Part shown: positions 26,169 to 42,021 of the stretch, piece after piece
Numbering within the stretch: position 1 is the stretch's first letter
Layout of the letters: each line of letters begins with the position of its first letter
Assembly (NCBI GenBank): GCA_916610825.1
Contig: OU744453.1
Span: forward strand, 2,920,724 to 2,984,723
From: Haliclystus octoradiatus
Lineage: Eukaryota; Cnidaria; Staurozoa; Stauromedusae; Haliclystidae
Direction of reading: 5' to 3'
Length of the DNA stretch: 64,000 bases
The notes under the pieces: model-generated
The model's database searches: none
Told to the model about the DNA's origin: nothing
What the model saw: the letters and a program-made list of their open reading frames with translations, nothing else
Position numbers and translations under genes: made by a program

Positions 26169-29100
26169 ATGTTCATTGAAACTCATTGGAATACTTTATC
26201 TAGTATAGATTCAAACTCTGATGCATTTTCTAAGCAAAATATTGAGAAATGGCTGAGATACCTATTGAGCTTGAATTTTAGATGTTCACTGTATATACCT
26301 TATAACCTACAACAACTTTTGTGGATAAAATCAAACTTTGAAATAAATTTTCATTGAAACTCATTGGAATACTTTGTCTAGTATAGTTTCAAACTCTGAT
26401 GCAATTTTTAAGTAAAATATTGACAAATGGCTGAGATACCTATTGAGCTTGAATTTTAGATGTTCACTGTTATACCCTATAAGCTACAACAACTTTTGTG
26501 GATAAAATCAAAATTTGAAATAAATGTTCATTGAAACTCATTGGAATACTTTATCTAGTATAGATTCAAACTCTGATGCATTTTCTAAGCAAAATATTGA
26601 GAAATGGCTGAGATACCTATTGAGCTTGAATTTTAGATGTTCACTGTTATACCCTATACCCCACAACAACTTTTGTGGATAAAATCAAAATTTGAAATAA
26701 ATTTTCATTGAAACTCATTGGAATACTTTTTCTAGTATAGTTTCAAACTCTGCTGCAATTTTTAAGTAAAATATTGACAAATGGCTGAGATACCTATTGA
26801 GCTTGAATTTTAGATGTTCACTGTAGATACACTATAACCTACAACAACTTTTGTGGATAAAATCAAAATTTGAAATAAATGTTCATTGAAACTCATTGGA
26901 ATACTTTATCTAGTATAGATTCAAACTCTGATGCATTTTCTAAGCAAAATATTGAGAAATGGCTGAGATACCTATTGAGCTTGAATTTTAGATGTTCACT
27001 GTATATACCCTATACCCCACAACAACTTTTGTGGATAAAATCAAAATTTGAAATAAATTTTCATTGAAACCCATTGGAATACTTTTTCTAGTATAGTTTC
27101 AAACTCTGCTGCAATTTTTAAGTAAAATATTGACAAATGGCTGAGATACCTATTGAGCTTGAATTTTAGATGTTCACTGTAGATACACTATACCCTACAA
27201 CAACTTTTGTGGATAAAATCAAAATTTGAAATAAATTTTCATTGAAACTCATTGGAATACTTTATCTAGTATAGTTTCAAACTCTGCTGCAGTTTTCAAG
27301 TAAAATATTGAGAAATGACTGAGATACCTATTGAGCTTGAATTTTAGATGTTCACTGTATATACCTTATACCCCATAGCAACTTTTGTGGATAAAATCAA
27401 AATTTGAAATAAATTTTCATTGAAACTCATTGGAATACTTTGTCTAGTATAGTTTCAAACTCTGCTGCAGTTTTTAAGCAAAATATTGAGAAATGACTGA
27501 GATACCTATTGAGCTTGAATTTTAGATGTTCATTGTAGATACACTATACCCCACAACAACTTTTGTGGATAAAATCAAAATTTGAAATAAATTTTCATTG
27601 AAACTCATTGGAATACTTTTTCTAGTATAGTTTCAAACTCTGCTGCAGTTTTTAAGTAAAATATTGACAAATGGCTGAGATACCTATTGAGCTTGAATTT
27701 TAGATGTTCACTGTAGATACACTATACCCTACAACAACTTTTGTGGATAAAATCAAAATTTGAAATAAATTTTCATTGAAACTCATTGGAATACTTTATC
27801 TAGTATAGTTTCAAACTCTGCTGCAGTTTTCAAGTAAAATATTGAGAAATGACTGAGATACCTATTGAGCTTGAATTTTAGATGTTCACTGTATATACCT
27901 TATACCCCATAACAACTTTTGTGGATAAAATCAAAATTTGAAATAAATTTTCATTGAAACTCATTGGAATACTTTGTCTAGTATAGTTTCAAACTCTGCT
28001 GCAGTTTTTAAGCAAAATATTGAGAAATGGCTGAGATACCTATTGAGCTTGAATTTTAGATGTTCACTGTAGATACACTATACCCCACAACAACTTTTGT
28101 GGATAAAATCAAAATTTGAAATAAATTTTCATTGAAACTCATTGGAATACTTTTTCTAGTATAGTTTCAAACTCTGCTGCAATTTTTAAGTAAAATATTG
28201 ACAAATGGCTGAGATACCTATTGAGCTTGAATTTTAGATGTTCACTGTAGATACACTATACCCTACAACAACTTTTGTGGATAAAATCAAAATTTGAAAT
28301 AAATTTTCATTGAAACTCATTGGAATACTTTATCTAGTATAGTTTCAAACTCTGCTGCAGTTTTCAAGTAAAATATTGAGAAATGACTGAGATACCTATT
28401 GAGCTTGAATTTTAGATGTTCACTGTATATACCTTATACCCCATAGCAACTTTTGTGGATAAAATCAAAATTTGAAATAAATTTTCATTGAAACTCATTG
28501 GAATACTTTGTCTAGTATAGTTTCAAACTCTGCTGCAGTTTTTAAGCAAAATATTGAGAAATGACTGAGATACCTATTGAGCTTGAATTTTAGATGTTCA
28601 TTGTAGATACACTATACCCCACAACAACTTTTGTGGATAAAATCAAAATTTGAAATAAATTTTCATTGAAACTCATTGGAATACTTTATCTAGTATAGAT
28701 TCAAACTCTGATGCATTTTCTAAGCAAAATATTGAGAAATGGCTGAGATACCTATTGAGCTTGAATTTTAGATGTTCACTGTAGATACACTATACCCCAC
28801 AACAACTTTTGTGGATAAAATCAAAATTTGAAATAAATTTTCATTGAAACTCATTGGAATACTTTTTCTAGTATAGTTTCAAACTCTGCTGCAATTTTTA
28901 AGTAAAATATTGACAAATGGCTGAGATACCTATTGAGCTTGAATTTTAGATGTTCACTGTAGATACACTATACCCTACAACAACTTTTGTGGATAAAATC
29001 AAAATTTGAAATAAATTTTCATTGAAACTCATTGGAATACTTTATCTAGTATAGTTTCAAACTCTGCTGCAGTTTTCAAGTAAAATATTGAGAAATGACT

Positions 29101-29903
29101 GAGATACCTATTGAGCTTGAATTTTAGATGTTCACTGTATATACCTTATACCCCATAGCAACTTTTGTGGATAAAATCAAAATTTGAAATAAATTTTCAT
29201 TGAAACTCATTGGAATACTTTGTCTAGTATAGTTTCAAACTCTGCTGCAGTTTTTAAGCAAAATATTGAGAAATGACTGAGATACCTATTGAGCTTGAAT
29301 TTTAGATGTTCATTGTAGATACACTATACCCCACAACAACTTTTGTGGATAAAATCAAAATTTGAAATAAATTTTCATTGAAACTCATTGGAATACTTTA
29401 TCTAGTATAGATTCAAACTCTGATGCATTTTCTAAGCAAAATATTGAGAAATGGCTGAGATACCTATTGAGCTTGAATTTTAGATGTTCACTGTATATAC
29501 CTTATAACCTACAACAACTTTTGTGGATAAAATCAAACTTTGAAATAAATTTTCATTGAAACTCATTGGAATACTTTATCTAGTATAGATTCAAACTCTG
29601 ATGCATTTTCTAAGCAAAATATTGAGAAATGGCTGAGATACCTATTGAGCTTGAATTTTAGATGTTCACTGTATATACCTTATAACCTACAACAACTTTT
29701 GTGGATAAAATCAAACTTTGAAATAAATTTTCATTGAAACTCATTGGAATACTTTGTCTAGTATAGTTTCAAACTCTGATGCAATTTTTAAGTAAAATAT
29801 TGACAAATGGCTGAGATACCTATTGAGCTTGAATTTTAGATGTTCACTGTTATACCCTATAACCTACAACAACTTTTGTGGATAAAATCAAAATTTGAAA
29901 TAA
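26169..29903 (+). repeat. Satellite higher-order unit 3 (21 monomers, 3735 bp)
   Basis: Starts with the marker monomer at 26169 and is one monomer longer than units 1 and 2. The internal marker comes 710 bp in (26879), so the first part is shortened while the C-D-E rich part is expanded. Confidence 0.78.
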
Positions 29904-32900
29904 ATGTTCATTGAAACTCATTGGAATACTTTATCTAGTATAGATTCAAACTCTGATGCATTTTCTAAGCAAAATATTGAGAAATGGCTGAGATACCTAT
30001 TGAGCTTGAATTTTAGATGTTCACTGTATATACCCTATACCCCACAACAACTTTTGTGGATAAAATCAAAATTTGAAATAAATTTTCATTGAAACCCATT
30101 GGAATACTTTTTCTAGTATAGTTTCAAACTCTGCTGCAATTTTTAAGTAAAATATTGACAAATGGCTGAGATACCTATTGAACTTGAATTTTAGATGTTC
30201 ACTGTAGATACACTATACCCTACAACAACTTTTGTGGATAAAATCAAAATTTGAAATAAATTTTCATTGAAACTCATTGGAATACTTTATCTAGTATAGT
30301 TTCAAACTCTGCTGCAGTTTTCAAGTAAAATATTGAGAAATGACTGAGATACCTATTGAGCTTGAATTTTAGATGTTCACTGTATATACCTTATACCCCA
30401 TAACAACTTTTGTGGATAAAATCAAAATTTGAAATAAATTTTCATTGAAACTCATTGGAATACTTTGTCTAGTATAGTTTCAAACTCTGCTGCAGTTTTT
30501 AAGCAAAATATTGAGAAATGACTGAGATACCTATTGAGCTTGAATTTTAGATGTTCACTGTAGATACACTATACCCCACAACAACTTTTGTGGATAAAAT
30601 CAAAATTTGAAATAAATTTTCATTGAAACTCATTGGAATACTTTTTCTAGTATAGTTTCAAACTCTGCTGCAATTTTTAAGTAAAATATTGACAAATGGC
30701 TGAGATACCTATTGAGCTTGAATTTTAGATGTTCACTGTAGATACACTATACCCTACAACAACTTTTGTGGATAAAATCAAAATTTGAAATAAATTTTCA
30801 TTGAAACTCATTGGAATACTTTATCTAGTATAGTTTCAAACTCTGCTGCAGTTTTCAAGTAAAATATTGAGAAATGACTGAGATACCTATTGAGCTTGAA
30901 TTTTAGATGTTCACTGTATATACCTTATACCCCATAACAACTTTTGTGGATAAAATCAAAATTTGAAATAAATTTTCATTGAAACTCATTGGAATACTTT
31001 GTCTAGTATAGTTTCAAACTCTGCTGCAGTTTTTAAGCAAAATATTGAGAAATGACTGAGATACCTATTGAGCTTGAATTTTAGATGTTCACTGTAGATA
31101 CACTATACCCCACAACAACTTTTGTGGATAAAATCAAAATTTGAAATAAATTTTCATTGAAACTCATTGGAATACTTTATCTAGTATAGATTCAAACTCT
31201 GATGCATTTTCTAAGCAAAATATTGAGAAATGGCTGAGATACCTATTGAGCTTGAATTTTAGATGTTCACTGTATATACCTTATAACCTACAACAACTTT
31301 TGTGGATAAAATCAAACTTTGAAATAAATTTTCATTGAAACTCATTGGAATACTTTGTCTAGTATAGTTTCAAACTCTGATGCAATTTTTAAGTAAAATA
31401 TTGACAAATGGCTGAGATACCTATTGAGCTTGAATTTTAGATGTTCACTGTTATACCCTATAAGCTACAACAACTTTTGTGGATAAAATCAAAATTTGAA
31501 ATAAATGTTCATTGAAACTCATTGGAATACTTTATCTAGTATAGATTCAAACTCTGATGCATTTTCTAAGCAAAATATTGAGAAATGGCTGAGATACCTA
31601 TTGAGCTTGAATTTTAGATGTTCACTGTTATACCCTATAACCTACAACAACTTTTGTGGATAAAATCAAAATTTGAAATAAATTTTCATTGAAACTCATT
31701 GGAATACTTTTTCTAGTATAGTTTCAAACTCTGCTGCAATTTTTAAGTAAAATATTGACAAATGGCTGAGATACCTATTGAGCTTGAATTTTAGATGTTC
31801 ACTGTAGATACACTATACCCTACAACAACTTTTGTGGATAAAATCAAAATTTGAAATAAATTTTCATTGAAACTCATTGGAATACTTTATCTAGTATAGT
31901 TTCAAACTCTGCTGCAGTTTTCAAGTAAAATATTGAGAAATGACTGAGATACCTATTGAGCTTGAATTTTAGATGTTCACTGTATATACCTTATACCCCA
32001 TAATAACTTTTGTGGATAAAATCAAAATTTGAAATAAATTTTAATTGAAACTCATTGGAATACTTTGTCTAGTATAGTTTCAAACTCTGATGCAATTTTT
32101 AAGCAAAATATCGAGAAATGGCTGAGATACCTATTGAGCTTGAATTTTAGATGTTCACTGTAGATACACTATACCCTACAACAACTTTTGTGGATAAAAT
32201 CAAAATTTGAAATAAATTTTCATTGAAACTCATTGGAATACTTTATCTAGTATAGTTTCAAACTCTGCTGCAGTTTTCAAGTAAAATATTGAGAAATGAC
32301 TGAGATACCTATTGAGCTTGAATTTTAGATGTTCACTGTATATATCTTATACCCCATAACAACTTTTGTGGATAAAATCAAAATTTGAAATAAATTTTCA
32401 TTGAAACTCATTGGAATACTTTATCTAGTATAGATTCAAACTCTGATGCATTTTCTAAGCAAAATATTGAGAAATGGCTGAGATACCTATTGAGCTTGAA
32501 TTTTAGATGTTCACTGTATATACCCTATACCCCACAACAACTTTTGTGGATAAAATCAAACTTTGAAATAAATTTTCATTGAAACTCATTGGAATACTTT
32601 GTCTAGTATATTTTCAAACTCTGATGCAATTTTTAAGCAAAATATTGACAAATGGCTGAGATACCTATTGAGCTTGAATTTTAGATGTTCACTGTAGATA
32701 CACTATACCCTACCACAACTTTTGTGGATAAAATCAAAATTTGAAATAAATGTTCATTGAAACTCATTGGAATACTTTATCTAGTATAGATTCAAACTCT
32801 GATGCATTTTCTAAGCAAAATATTGAGTAATGGCTGAGATACCTATTGAGCTTGAATTTTAGATGTTCACTGTATATACCCTATACCCCACAACAACTTT

Positions 32901-33638
32901 TGTGGATAAAATCAAAATTTGAAATAAATTTTCATTGAAACTCATTGGAATACTTTTTCTAGTATAGTTTCAAACTCTGCTGCAATTTTTAAGTAAAATA
33001 TTGACAAATGGCTGAGATACCTATTGAGCTTGAATTTTAGATGTTCACTGTAGATACACTATACCCTACAACAACTTTTGTGGATAAAATCAAAATTTGA
33101 AATAAATTTTCATTGAAACTCATTGGAATACTTTATCTAGTATAGTTTCAAACTCTGCTGCAGTTTTCAAGTAAAATATTGAGAAATGACTGAGATACCT
33201 ATTGAGCTTGAATTTTAGATGTTCACTGTATATACCTTATACCCCATAACAACTTTTGTGGATAAAATCAAAATTTGAAATAAATTTTCATTGAAACTCA
33301 TTTGAATACTTTGTCTAGTATAGTTTCAAACTCTGATGCAATTTTTAAGCAAAATATCGAGAAATGGCTGAGATACCTATTGAGCTTGAATTTTAGATGT
33401 TCACTGTATATACCTTATAACCTACAACAACTTTTGTGGATAAAATCAAACTTTGAAATAAATTTTCATTGAAACTCATTGGAATACTTTGTCTAGTATA
33501 GTTTCAAACTCTGATGCAATTTTTAAGTAAAATATTGACAAATGGCTGAGATACCTATTGAGCTTGAATTTTAGATGTTCACTGTTATACCCTATAACCT
33601 ACAACAACTTTTGTGGATAAAATCAAAATTTGAAATAA
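29904..33638 (+). repeat. Satellite higher-order unit 4 (21 monomers, 3735 bp)
   Basis: Between marker monomers at 29904 and 33639, the same length as unit 3 but with a different monomer order in its second half. Variants with a CpG (AATATCGAG) or altered words (TATATATCTTATAC, GAGTAATGGC, CCCTACCACAAC) appear here and are then copied downstream. Confidence 0.75.
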
Positions 33639-34195
33639 ATGTTCATTGAAACTCATTGGAATACTTTATCTAGTATAGATTCAAACTCTGATGCATTTTC
33701 TAAGCAAAATATTGAGAAATGGCTGAGATACCTATTGAGCTTGAATTTTAGATGTTCACTGTATATACCCTATACCCCACAACAACTTTTGTGGATAAAA
33801 TCAAAATTTGAAATAAATTTTCATTGAAACTCATTGGAATACTTTTTCTAGTATAGTTTCAAACTCTGCTGCAATTTTTAAGTAAAATATTGACAAATGG
33901 CTGAGATACCTATTGAGCTTGAATTTTAGATGTTCACTGTAGATACACTATACCCTACAACAACTTTTGTGGATAAAATCAAAATTTGAAATAAATTTTC
34001 ATTGAAACTCATTGGAATACTTTATCTAGTATAGTTTCAAACTCTGCTGCAGTTTTCAAGTAAAATATTGAGAAATGACTGAGATACCTATTGAGCTTGA
34101 ATTTTAGATGTTCACTGTATATACCTTATACCCCATAACAACTTTTGTGGATAAAATCAAAATTTGAAATAAATTTTCATTGAAACTCATTGGAA
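30090..34195 (+). repeat. Satellite segmental duplication, source or copy 1 (offset 5693 bp)
   Basis: About 4.1 kb (23 monomers) repeated at 35783-39888. Rare variants line up at a constant offset of 5693 bp: AACTTGAATT 30181/35874, TTATACCCTATAAGC 31451/37144, GTATATATCT 32338/38031, GAGTAATGG 32825/38518 and the marker monomer 33639/39332. Confidence 0.85.
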
Positions 34196-35775
34196 TACTT
34201 TATCTAGTATAGATTCAAACTCTGATGCATTTTCTAAGCAAAATATTGAGAAATGGCTGAGATACCTATTGAGTTTGAATTTTAGATGTTCACTGTATAT
34301 ACCCTATACCCCACAAAAACTTTTGTGGATAAAATCAAAATTTGAAATAAATTTTCATTGAAACTCATTGGAATACTTTGTCTAGTATAGTTTCAAACTC
34401 TGATGCAATTTTTAAGTAAAATATTGACAAATGGCTGAGATACCTATTGAGCTTGAATTTTAGATGTTCACTGTATATACCTTATACCCCATAACAACTT
34501 TTGTGGATAAAATCAAAATTTGAAATAAATTTTCATTAAAACTCATTGGAATACTTTATCTAGTATAGATTCAAACTCTGATGCATTTTCTAAGCAAAAT
34601 ATTGAGAAATGGCTGAGATACCTATTGAGTTTGAATTTTAGATGTTCACTGTATATACCCTATACCCCACAAAAACTTTTGTGGATAAAATCAAAATTTG
34701 AAATAAATTTTCATTGAAACTCATTGGAATACTTTGTATAGTATAGTTTCAAACTCTGATGCAATTTTTAAGCAAAATATTGACAAATGGCTGAGATACC
34801 TATTGAGCTTGAATTTTAGATGTTCACTGTAGATACACTATACCCTACCACAACTTTTGTGGATAAAATCAAAATTTGAAATAAATTTTCATTGAAACTC
34901 ATTGGAATACTTTATCTAGTATAGTTTCAAACTCTGCTGCAGTTTTCAAGTAAAATATTGAGAAATGACTGAGATACCTATTGAGCTTGAATTTTAGATG
35001 TTCACTGTATATACCTTATACCCCATAATAACGTTTGTGGATAAAATCAAAATTTGAAATAAATTTTCATTGAAACTCATTTGAATACTTTGTCTAGTAT
35101 AGTTTCAAACTCTGATGCAATTTTTAAGCAAAATATTGAGAAATGGCTGAGATACCTATTGAGCTTGAATTTTAGATGTTCACTGTAGATACACTATACC
35201 CTACAACAACTTTTGTGGATAAAATCAAAATTTGAAATAAATTTTCATTGAAACTCATTGGAATACTTTATCTAGTATAGTTTCAAACTCTGCTGCAGTT
35301 TTCAAGTAAAATATTGAGAAATGACTGAGATACCTATTGAGCTTGAATTTTAGATGTTCACTGTATATACCTTATACCCCATAATAACGTTTGTGGATAA
35401 AATCAAAATTTGAAATAAATTTTCATTGAAACTCATTTGAATACTTTGTCTAGTATAGTTTCAAACTCTGATGCAATTTTTAAGCAAAATATTGAGAAAT
35501 GGCTGAGATACCTATTGAGCTTGAATTTTAGATGTTCACTGTAGATACACTATACCCTACAACAACTTTTGTGGATAAAATCAAAATTTGAAATAAATTT
35601 TCATTGAAACTCATTGGAATACTTTATCTAGTATAGTTTCAAACTCTGCTGCAGTTTTCAAGTAAAATATTGAGAAATGACTGAGATACCTATTGAGCTT
35701 GAATTTTAGATGTTCACTGTATATACCTTATACCCCATAACAACTTTTGTGGATAAAATCAAAATTTGAAATAAA
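34015..35775 (+). repeat. Satellite segmental duplication, copy 1 (offset 8007 bp)
   Basis: About 1.76 kb (10 monomers) repeated at 42022-43782. Shared rare variants are CATTAAAACT 34534/42541, ACTTTGTATA 34731/42738 and CCCCATAATAACG 35021/43028, with a second instance of the last one 356 bp further on in both copies. Confidence 0.85.
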
Positions 35776-35782
35776 TTTTCAT

Positions 35783-38700
35783 TGAAACCCATTGGAATAC
35801 TTTTTCTAGTATAGTTTCAAACTCTGCTGCAATTTTTAAGTAAAATATTGACAAATGGCTGAGATACCTATTGAACTTGAATTTTAGATGTTCACTGTAG
35901 ATACACTATACCCTACAACAACTTTTGTGGATAAAATCAAAATTTGAAATAAATTTTCATTGAAACTCATTGGAATACTTTATCTAGTATAGTTTCAAAC
36001 TCTGCTGCAGTTTTCAAGTAAAATATTGAGAAATGACTGAGATACCTATTGAGCTTGAATTTTAGATGTTCACTGTATATACCTTATACCCCATAACAAC
36101 TTTTGTGGATAAAATCAAAATTTGAAATAAATTTTCATTGAAACTCATTGGAATACTTTGTCTAGTATAGTTTCAAACTCTGCTGCAGTTTTCAAGTAAA
36201 ATATTGAGAAATGACTGAGATACCTATTGAGCTTGAATTTTAGATGTTCACTGTAGATACACTATACCCCACAACAACTTTTGTGGATAAAATCAAAATT
36301 TGAAATAAATTTTCATTGAAACTCATTGGAATACTTTTTCTAGTATAGTTTCAAACTCTGCTGCAATTTTTAAGTAAAATATTGACAAATGGCTGAGATA
36401 CCTATTGAGCTTGAATTTTAGATGTTCACTGTAGATACACTATACCCTACAACAACTTTTGTGGATAAAATCAAAATTTGAAATAAATTTTCATTGAAAC
36501 TCATTGGAATACTTTATCTAGTATAGTTTCAAACTCTGCTGCAGTTTTCAAGTAAAATATTGAGAAATGACTGAGATACCTATTGAGCTTGAATTTTAGA
36601 TGTTCACTGTATATACCTTATACCCCACAACAACTTTTGTGGATAAAATCAAAATTTGAAATAAATTTTCATTGAAACTCATTGGAATACTTTGTCTAGT
36701 ATAGTTTCAAACTCTGCTGCAGTTTTTAAGCAAAATATTGAGAAATGACTGAGATACCTATTGAGCTTGAATTTTAGATGTTCACTGTAGATACACTATA
36801 CCCCACAACAACTTTTGTGGATAAAATCAAAATTTGAAATAAATTTTCATTGAAACTCATTGGAATACTTTATCTAGTATAGATTCAAACTCTGATGCAT
36901 TTTCTAAGCAAAATATTGAGAAATGACTGAGATACCTATTGAGCTTGAATTTTAGATGTTCACTGTATATACCTTATAACCTACAACAACTTTTGTGGAT
37001 AAAATCAAACTTTGAAATAAATTTTCATTGAAACTCATTGGAATACTTTGTCTAGTATAGTTTCAAACTCTGATGCAATTTTTAAGTAAAATATTGACAA
37101 ATGGCTGAGATACCTATTGAGCTTGAATTTTAGATGTTCACTGTTATACCCTATAAGCTACAACAACTTTTGTGGATAAAATCAAAATTTGAAATAAATG
37201 TTCATTGAAACTCATTGGAATACTTTATCTAGTATAGATTCAAACTCTGATGCATTTTCTAAGCAAAATATTGAGAAATGGCTGAGATACCTATTGAGCT
37301 TGAATTTTAGATGTTCACTGTTATACCCTATACCCCACAACAACTTTTGTGGATAAAATCAAAATTTGAAATAAATTTTCATTGAAACTCATTGGAATAC
37401 TTTTTCTAGTATAGTTTCAAACTCTGCTGCAATTTTTAAGTAAAATATTGACAAATGGCTGAGATACCTATTGAGCTTGAATTTTAGATGTTCACTGTAG
37501 ATACACTATACCCTACAACAACTTTTGTGGATAAAATCAAAATTTGAAATAAATTTTCATTGAAACTCATTGGAATACTTTATCTAGTATAGTTTCAAAC
37601 TCTGCTGCAGTTTTCAAGTAAAATATTGAGAAATGACTGAGATACCTATTGAGCTTGAATTTTAGATGTTCACTGTATATACCTTATACCCCATAATAAC
37701 TTTTGTGGATAAAATCAAAATTTGAAATAAATTTTCATTGAAACTCATTGGAATACTTTGTCTAGTATAGTTTCAAACTCTGATGCAATTTTTAAGCAAA
37801 ATATCGAGAAATGGCTGAGATACCTATTGAGCTTGAATTTTAGATGTTCACTGTAGATACACTATACCCTACAACAACTTTTGTGGATAAAATCAAAATT
37901 TGAAATAAATTTTCATTGAAACTCATTGGAATACTTTATCTAGTATAGTTTCAAACTCTGCTGCAGTTTTCAAGTAAAATATTGAGAAATGACTGAGATA
38001 CCTATTGAGCTTGAATTTTAGATGTTCACTGTATATATCTTATACCCCATAACAACTTTTGTGGATAAAATCAAAATTTGAAATAAATTTTCATTGAAAC
38101 TCATTGGAATACTTTATCTAGTATAGATTCAAACTCTGATGCATTTTCTAAGCAAAATATTGAGAAATGGCTGAGATACCTATTGAGCTTGAATTTTAGA
38201 TGTTCACTGTATATACCCTATACCCCACAACAACTTTTGTGGATAAAATCAAACTTTGAAATAAATTTTCATTGAAACTCATTGGAATACTTTGTCTAGT
38301 ATATTTTCAAACTCTGATGCAATTTTTAAGCAAAATATTGACAAATGGCTGAGATACCTATTGAGCTTGAATTTTAGATGTTCACTGTAGATACACTATA
38401 CCCTACCACAACTTTTGTGGATAAAATCAAAATTTGAAATAAATGTTCATTGAAACTCATTGGAATACTTTATCTAGTATAGATTCAAACTCTGATGCAT
38501 TTTCTAAGCAAAATATTGAGTAATGGCTGAGATACCTATTGAGCTTGAATTTTAGATGTTCACTGTATATACCCTATACCCCACAACAACTTTTGTGGAT
38601 AAAATCAAAATTTGAAATAAATTTTCATTGAAACTCATTGGAATACTTTTTCTAGTATAGTTTCAAACTCTGCTGCAATTTTTAAGTAAAATATTGACAA

Positions 38701-39888
38701 ATGGCTGAGATACCTATTGAGCTTGAATTTTAGATGTTCACTGTAGATACACTATACCCTACAACAACTTTTGTGGATAAAATCAAAATTTGAAATAAAT
38801 TTTCATTGAAACTCATTGGAATACTTTATCTAGTATAGTTTCAAACTCTGCTGCAGTTTTCAAGTAAAATATTGAGAAATGACTGAGATACCTATTGAGC
38901 TTGAATTTTAGATGTTCACTGTATATACCTTATACCCCATAACAACTTTTGTGGATAAAATCAAAATTTGAAATAAATTTTCATTGAAACTCATTTGAAT
39001 ACTTTGTCTAGTATAGTTTCAAACTCTGATGCAATTTTTAAGCAAAATATCGGGAAATGGCTGAGATACCTATTGAGCTTGAATTTTAGATGTTCACTGT
39101 ATATACCTTATAACCTACAACAACTTTTGTGGATAAAATCAAACTTTGAAATAAATTTTCATTGAAACTCATTGGAATACTTTGTCTAGTATAGTTTCAA
39201 ACTCTGATGCAATTTTTAAGTAAAATATTGACAAATGGCTGAGATACCTATTGAGCTTGAATTTTAGATGTTCACTGTTATACCCTATAACCTACAACAA
39301 CTTTTGTGGATAAAATCAAAATTTGAAATAAATGTTCATTGAAACTCATTGGAATACTTTATCTAGTATAGATTCAAACTCTGATGCATTTTCTAAGCAA
39401 AATATTGAGAAATGGCTGAGATACCTATTGAGCTTGAATTTTAGATGTTCACTGTATATACCCTATACCCCACAACAACTTTTGTGGATAAAATCAAAAT
39501 TTGAAATAAATTTTCATTGAAACTCATTGGAATACTTTTTCTAGTATAGTTTCAAACTCTGCTGCAATTTTTAAGTAAAATATTGACAAATGGCTGAGAT
39601 ACCTATTGAGCTTGAATTTTAGATGTTCACTGTAGATACACTATACCCTACAACAACTTTTGTGGATAAAATCAAAATTTGAAATAAATTTTCATTGAAA
39701 CTCATTGGAATACTTTATCTAGTATAGTTTCAAACTCTGCTGCAGTTTTCAAGTAAAATATTGAGAAATGACTGAGATACCTATTGAGCTTGAATTTTAG
39801 ATGTTCACTGTATATACCTTATACCCCATAACAACTTTTGTGGATAAAATCAAAATTTGAAATAAATTTTCATTGAAACTCATTGGAA
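35783..39888 (+). repeat. Satellite segmental duplication, copy 2 (offset 5693 bp)
   Basis: Second copy of 30090-34195, identified by the same rare variants in the same order. It differs by a few substitutions, for example TATCGGGAAATGG near 39047 in place of TATCGAGAAATGG. Confidence 0.85.
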
Positions 39889-42021
39889 TACTTTGTCTAG
39901 TATAGTTTCAAACTCTGATGCAATTTTTAAGCAAAATATCGAGAAATGGCTGAGATACCTATTGAGCTTGAATTTCAGATGTTCACTGTAGATACACTAT
40001 ACCCTACAACAACTTTTGTGGATAAAATCAAAATTTGAAATAAATTTTCATTGAAACTCATTGGAATACTTTATCTAGTATAGTTTCAAACTCTGCTGCA
40101 GTTTTCAAGTAAAATATTGAGAAATGACTGAGATACCTATTGAGCTTGAATTTTAGATGTTCACTGTATATATCTTATACCCCATAACAACTTTTGTGGA
40201 TAAAATCAAAATTTGAAATAAATTTTCATTGAAACTCATTGGAATACTTTATCTAGTATAGATTCAAACTCTGATGCATTTTCTAAGCAAAATATTGAGA
40301 AATGGCTGAGATACCTATTGAGCTTGAATTTTAGATGTTCACTGTATATACCCTATACCCCACAACAACTTTTGTGGATAAAATCAAAATTTGAAATAAA
40401 TTTTCATTGAAACTCATTGGAATACTTTTTCTAGTATAGTTTCAAACTCTGCTGCAATTTTTAAGTAAAATATTGACAAATGGCTGAGATACCTATTGAG
40501 CTTGAATTTTAGATGTTCACTGTAGATACACTATACCCTACAACAACTTTTGTGGATAAAATCAAAATTTGAAATAAATTTTCATTGAAACTCATTGGAA
40601 TACTTTATCTAGTATAGTTTCAAACTCTGCTGCAGTTTTCAAGTAAAATATTGAGAAATGACTGAGATACCTATTGAGCTTGAATTTTAGATGTTCACTG
40701 TATATACCTTATACCCCATAACAACTTTTGTGGATAAAATCAAAATTTGAAATAAATTTTCATTGAAACTCATTTGAATACTTTGTCTAGTATAGTTTCA
40801 AACTCTGATGCAATTTTTAAGCAAAATATCGAGAAATGGCTGAGATACCTATTGAGCTTGAATTTTAGATGTTCACTGTAGATACACTATACCCTACAAC
40901 AACTTTTGTGGATAAAATCAAAATTTGAAATAAATTTTCATTGAAACTCATTGGAATACTTTATCTAGTATAGTTTCAAACTCTGCTGCAGTTTTCAAGT
41001 AAAATATTGAGAAATGACTGAGATACCTATTGAGCTTGAATTTTAGATGTTCACTGTATATACCTTATACCCCATAACAACTTTTGTGGATAAAATCAAA
41101 ATTTGAAATAAATTTTCATTGAAACTCATTGGAATACTTTATCTAGTATAGATTCAAACTCTGATGCATTTTCTAAGCAAAATATTGAGAAATGGCTGAG
41201 ATACCTATTGAGTTTGAATTTTAGATGTTCACTGTATATACCCTATACCCCACAAAAACTTTTGTGGATAAAATCAAAATTTGAAATAAATTTTCATTGA
41301 AACTCATTGGAATACTTTATCTAGTATAGATTCAAACTCTGATGCATTTTCTAAGCAAAATATTGAGAAATGGCTGAGATACCTATTGAGCTTGAATTTT
41401 AGATGTTCACTGTATATACCCTATACCCCACAACAACTTTTGTGGATAAAATCAAAATTTGAAATAAATTTTCATTGAAACTCATTGGAATACTTTTTCT
41501 AGTATAGTTTCAAACTCTGCTGCAATTTTTAAGTACAATATTGACAAATGGCTGAGATACCTATTGAGCTTGAATTTTAGATGTTCACTGTAGATACACT
41601 ATACCCTACAACAACTTTTGTGGATAAAATCAAAATTTGAAATAAATTTTCATTGAAACTCATTGGAATACTTTATCTAGTACAGTTTCAAACTCTGCTG
41701 CAGTTTTCAAGTAAAATATTGAGAAATGACTGAGATACCTATTGAGCTTGAATTTTAGATGTTCACTGTATATACCTTATACCCCATAACAACTTTTGTG
41801 GATAAAATCAAAATTTGAAATAAATTTTCATTGAAACTCATTTGAATACTTTGTCTAGTATAGTTTCAAACTCTGATGCAATTTTTAAGCAAAATATCGA
41901 GAAATGGCTGAGATACCTATTGAGCTTGAATTTAAGATGTTCACTGTAGATACACTATACCCTACAACAACTTTTGTGGATAAAATCAAAATTTGAAATA
42001 AATTTTCATTGAAACTCATTG

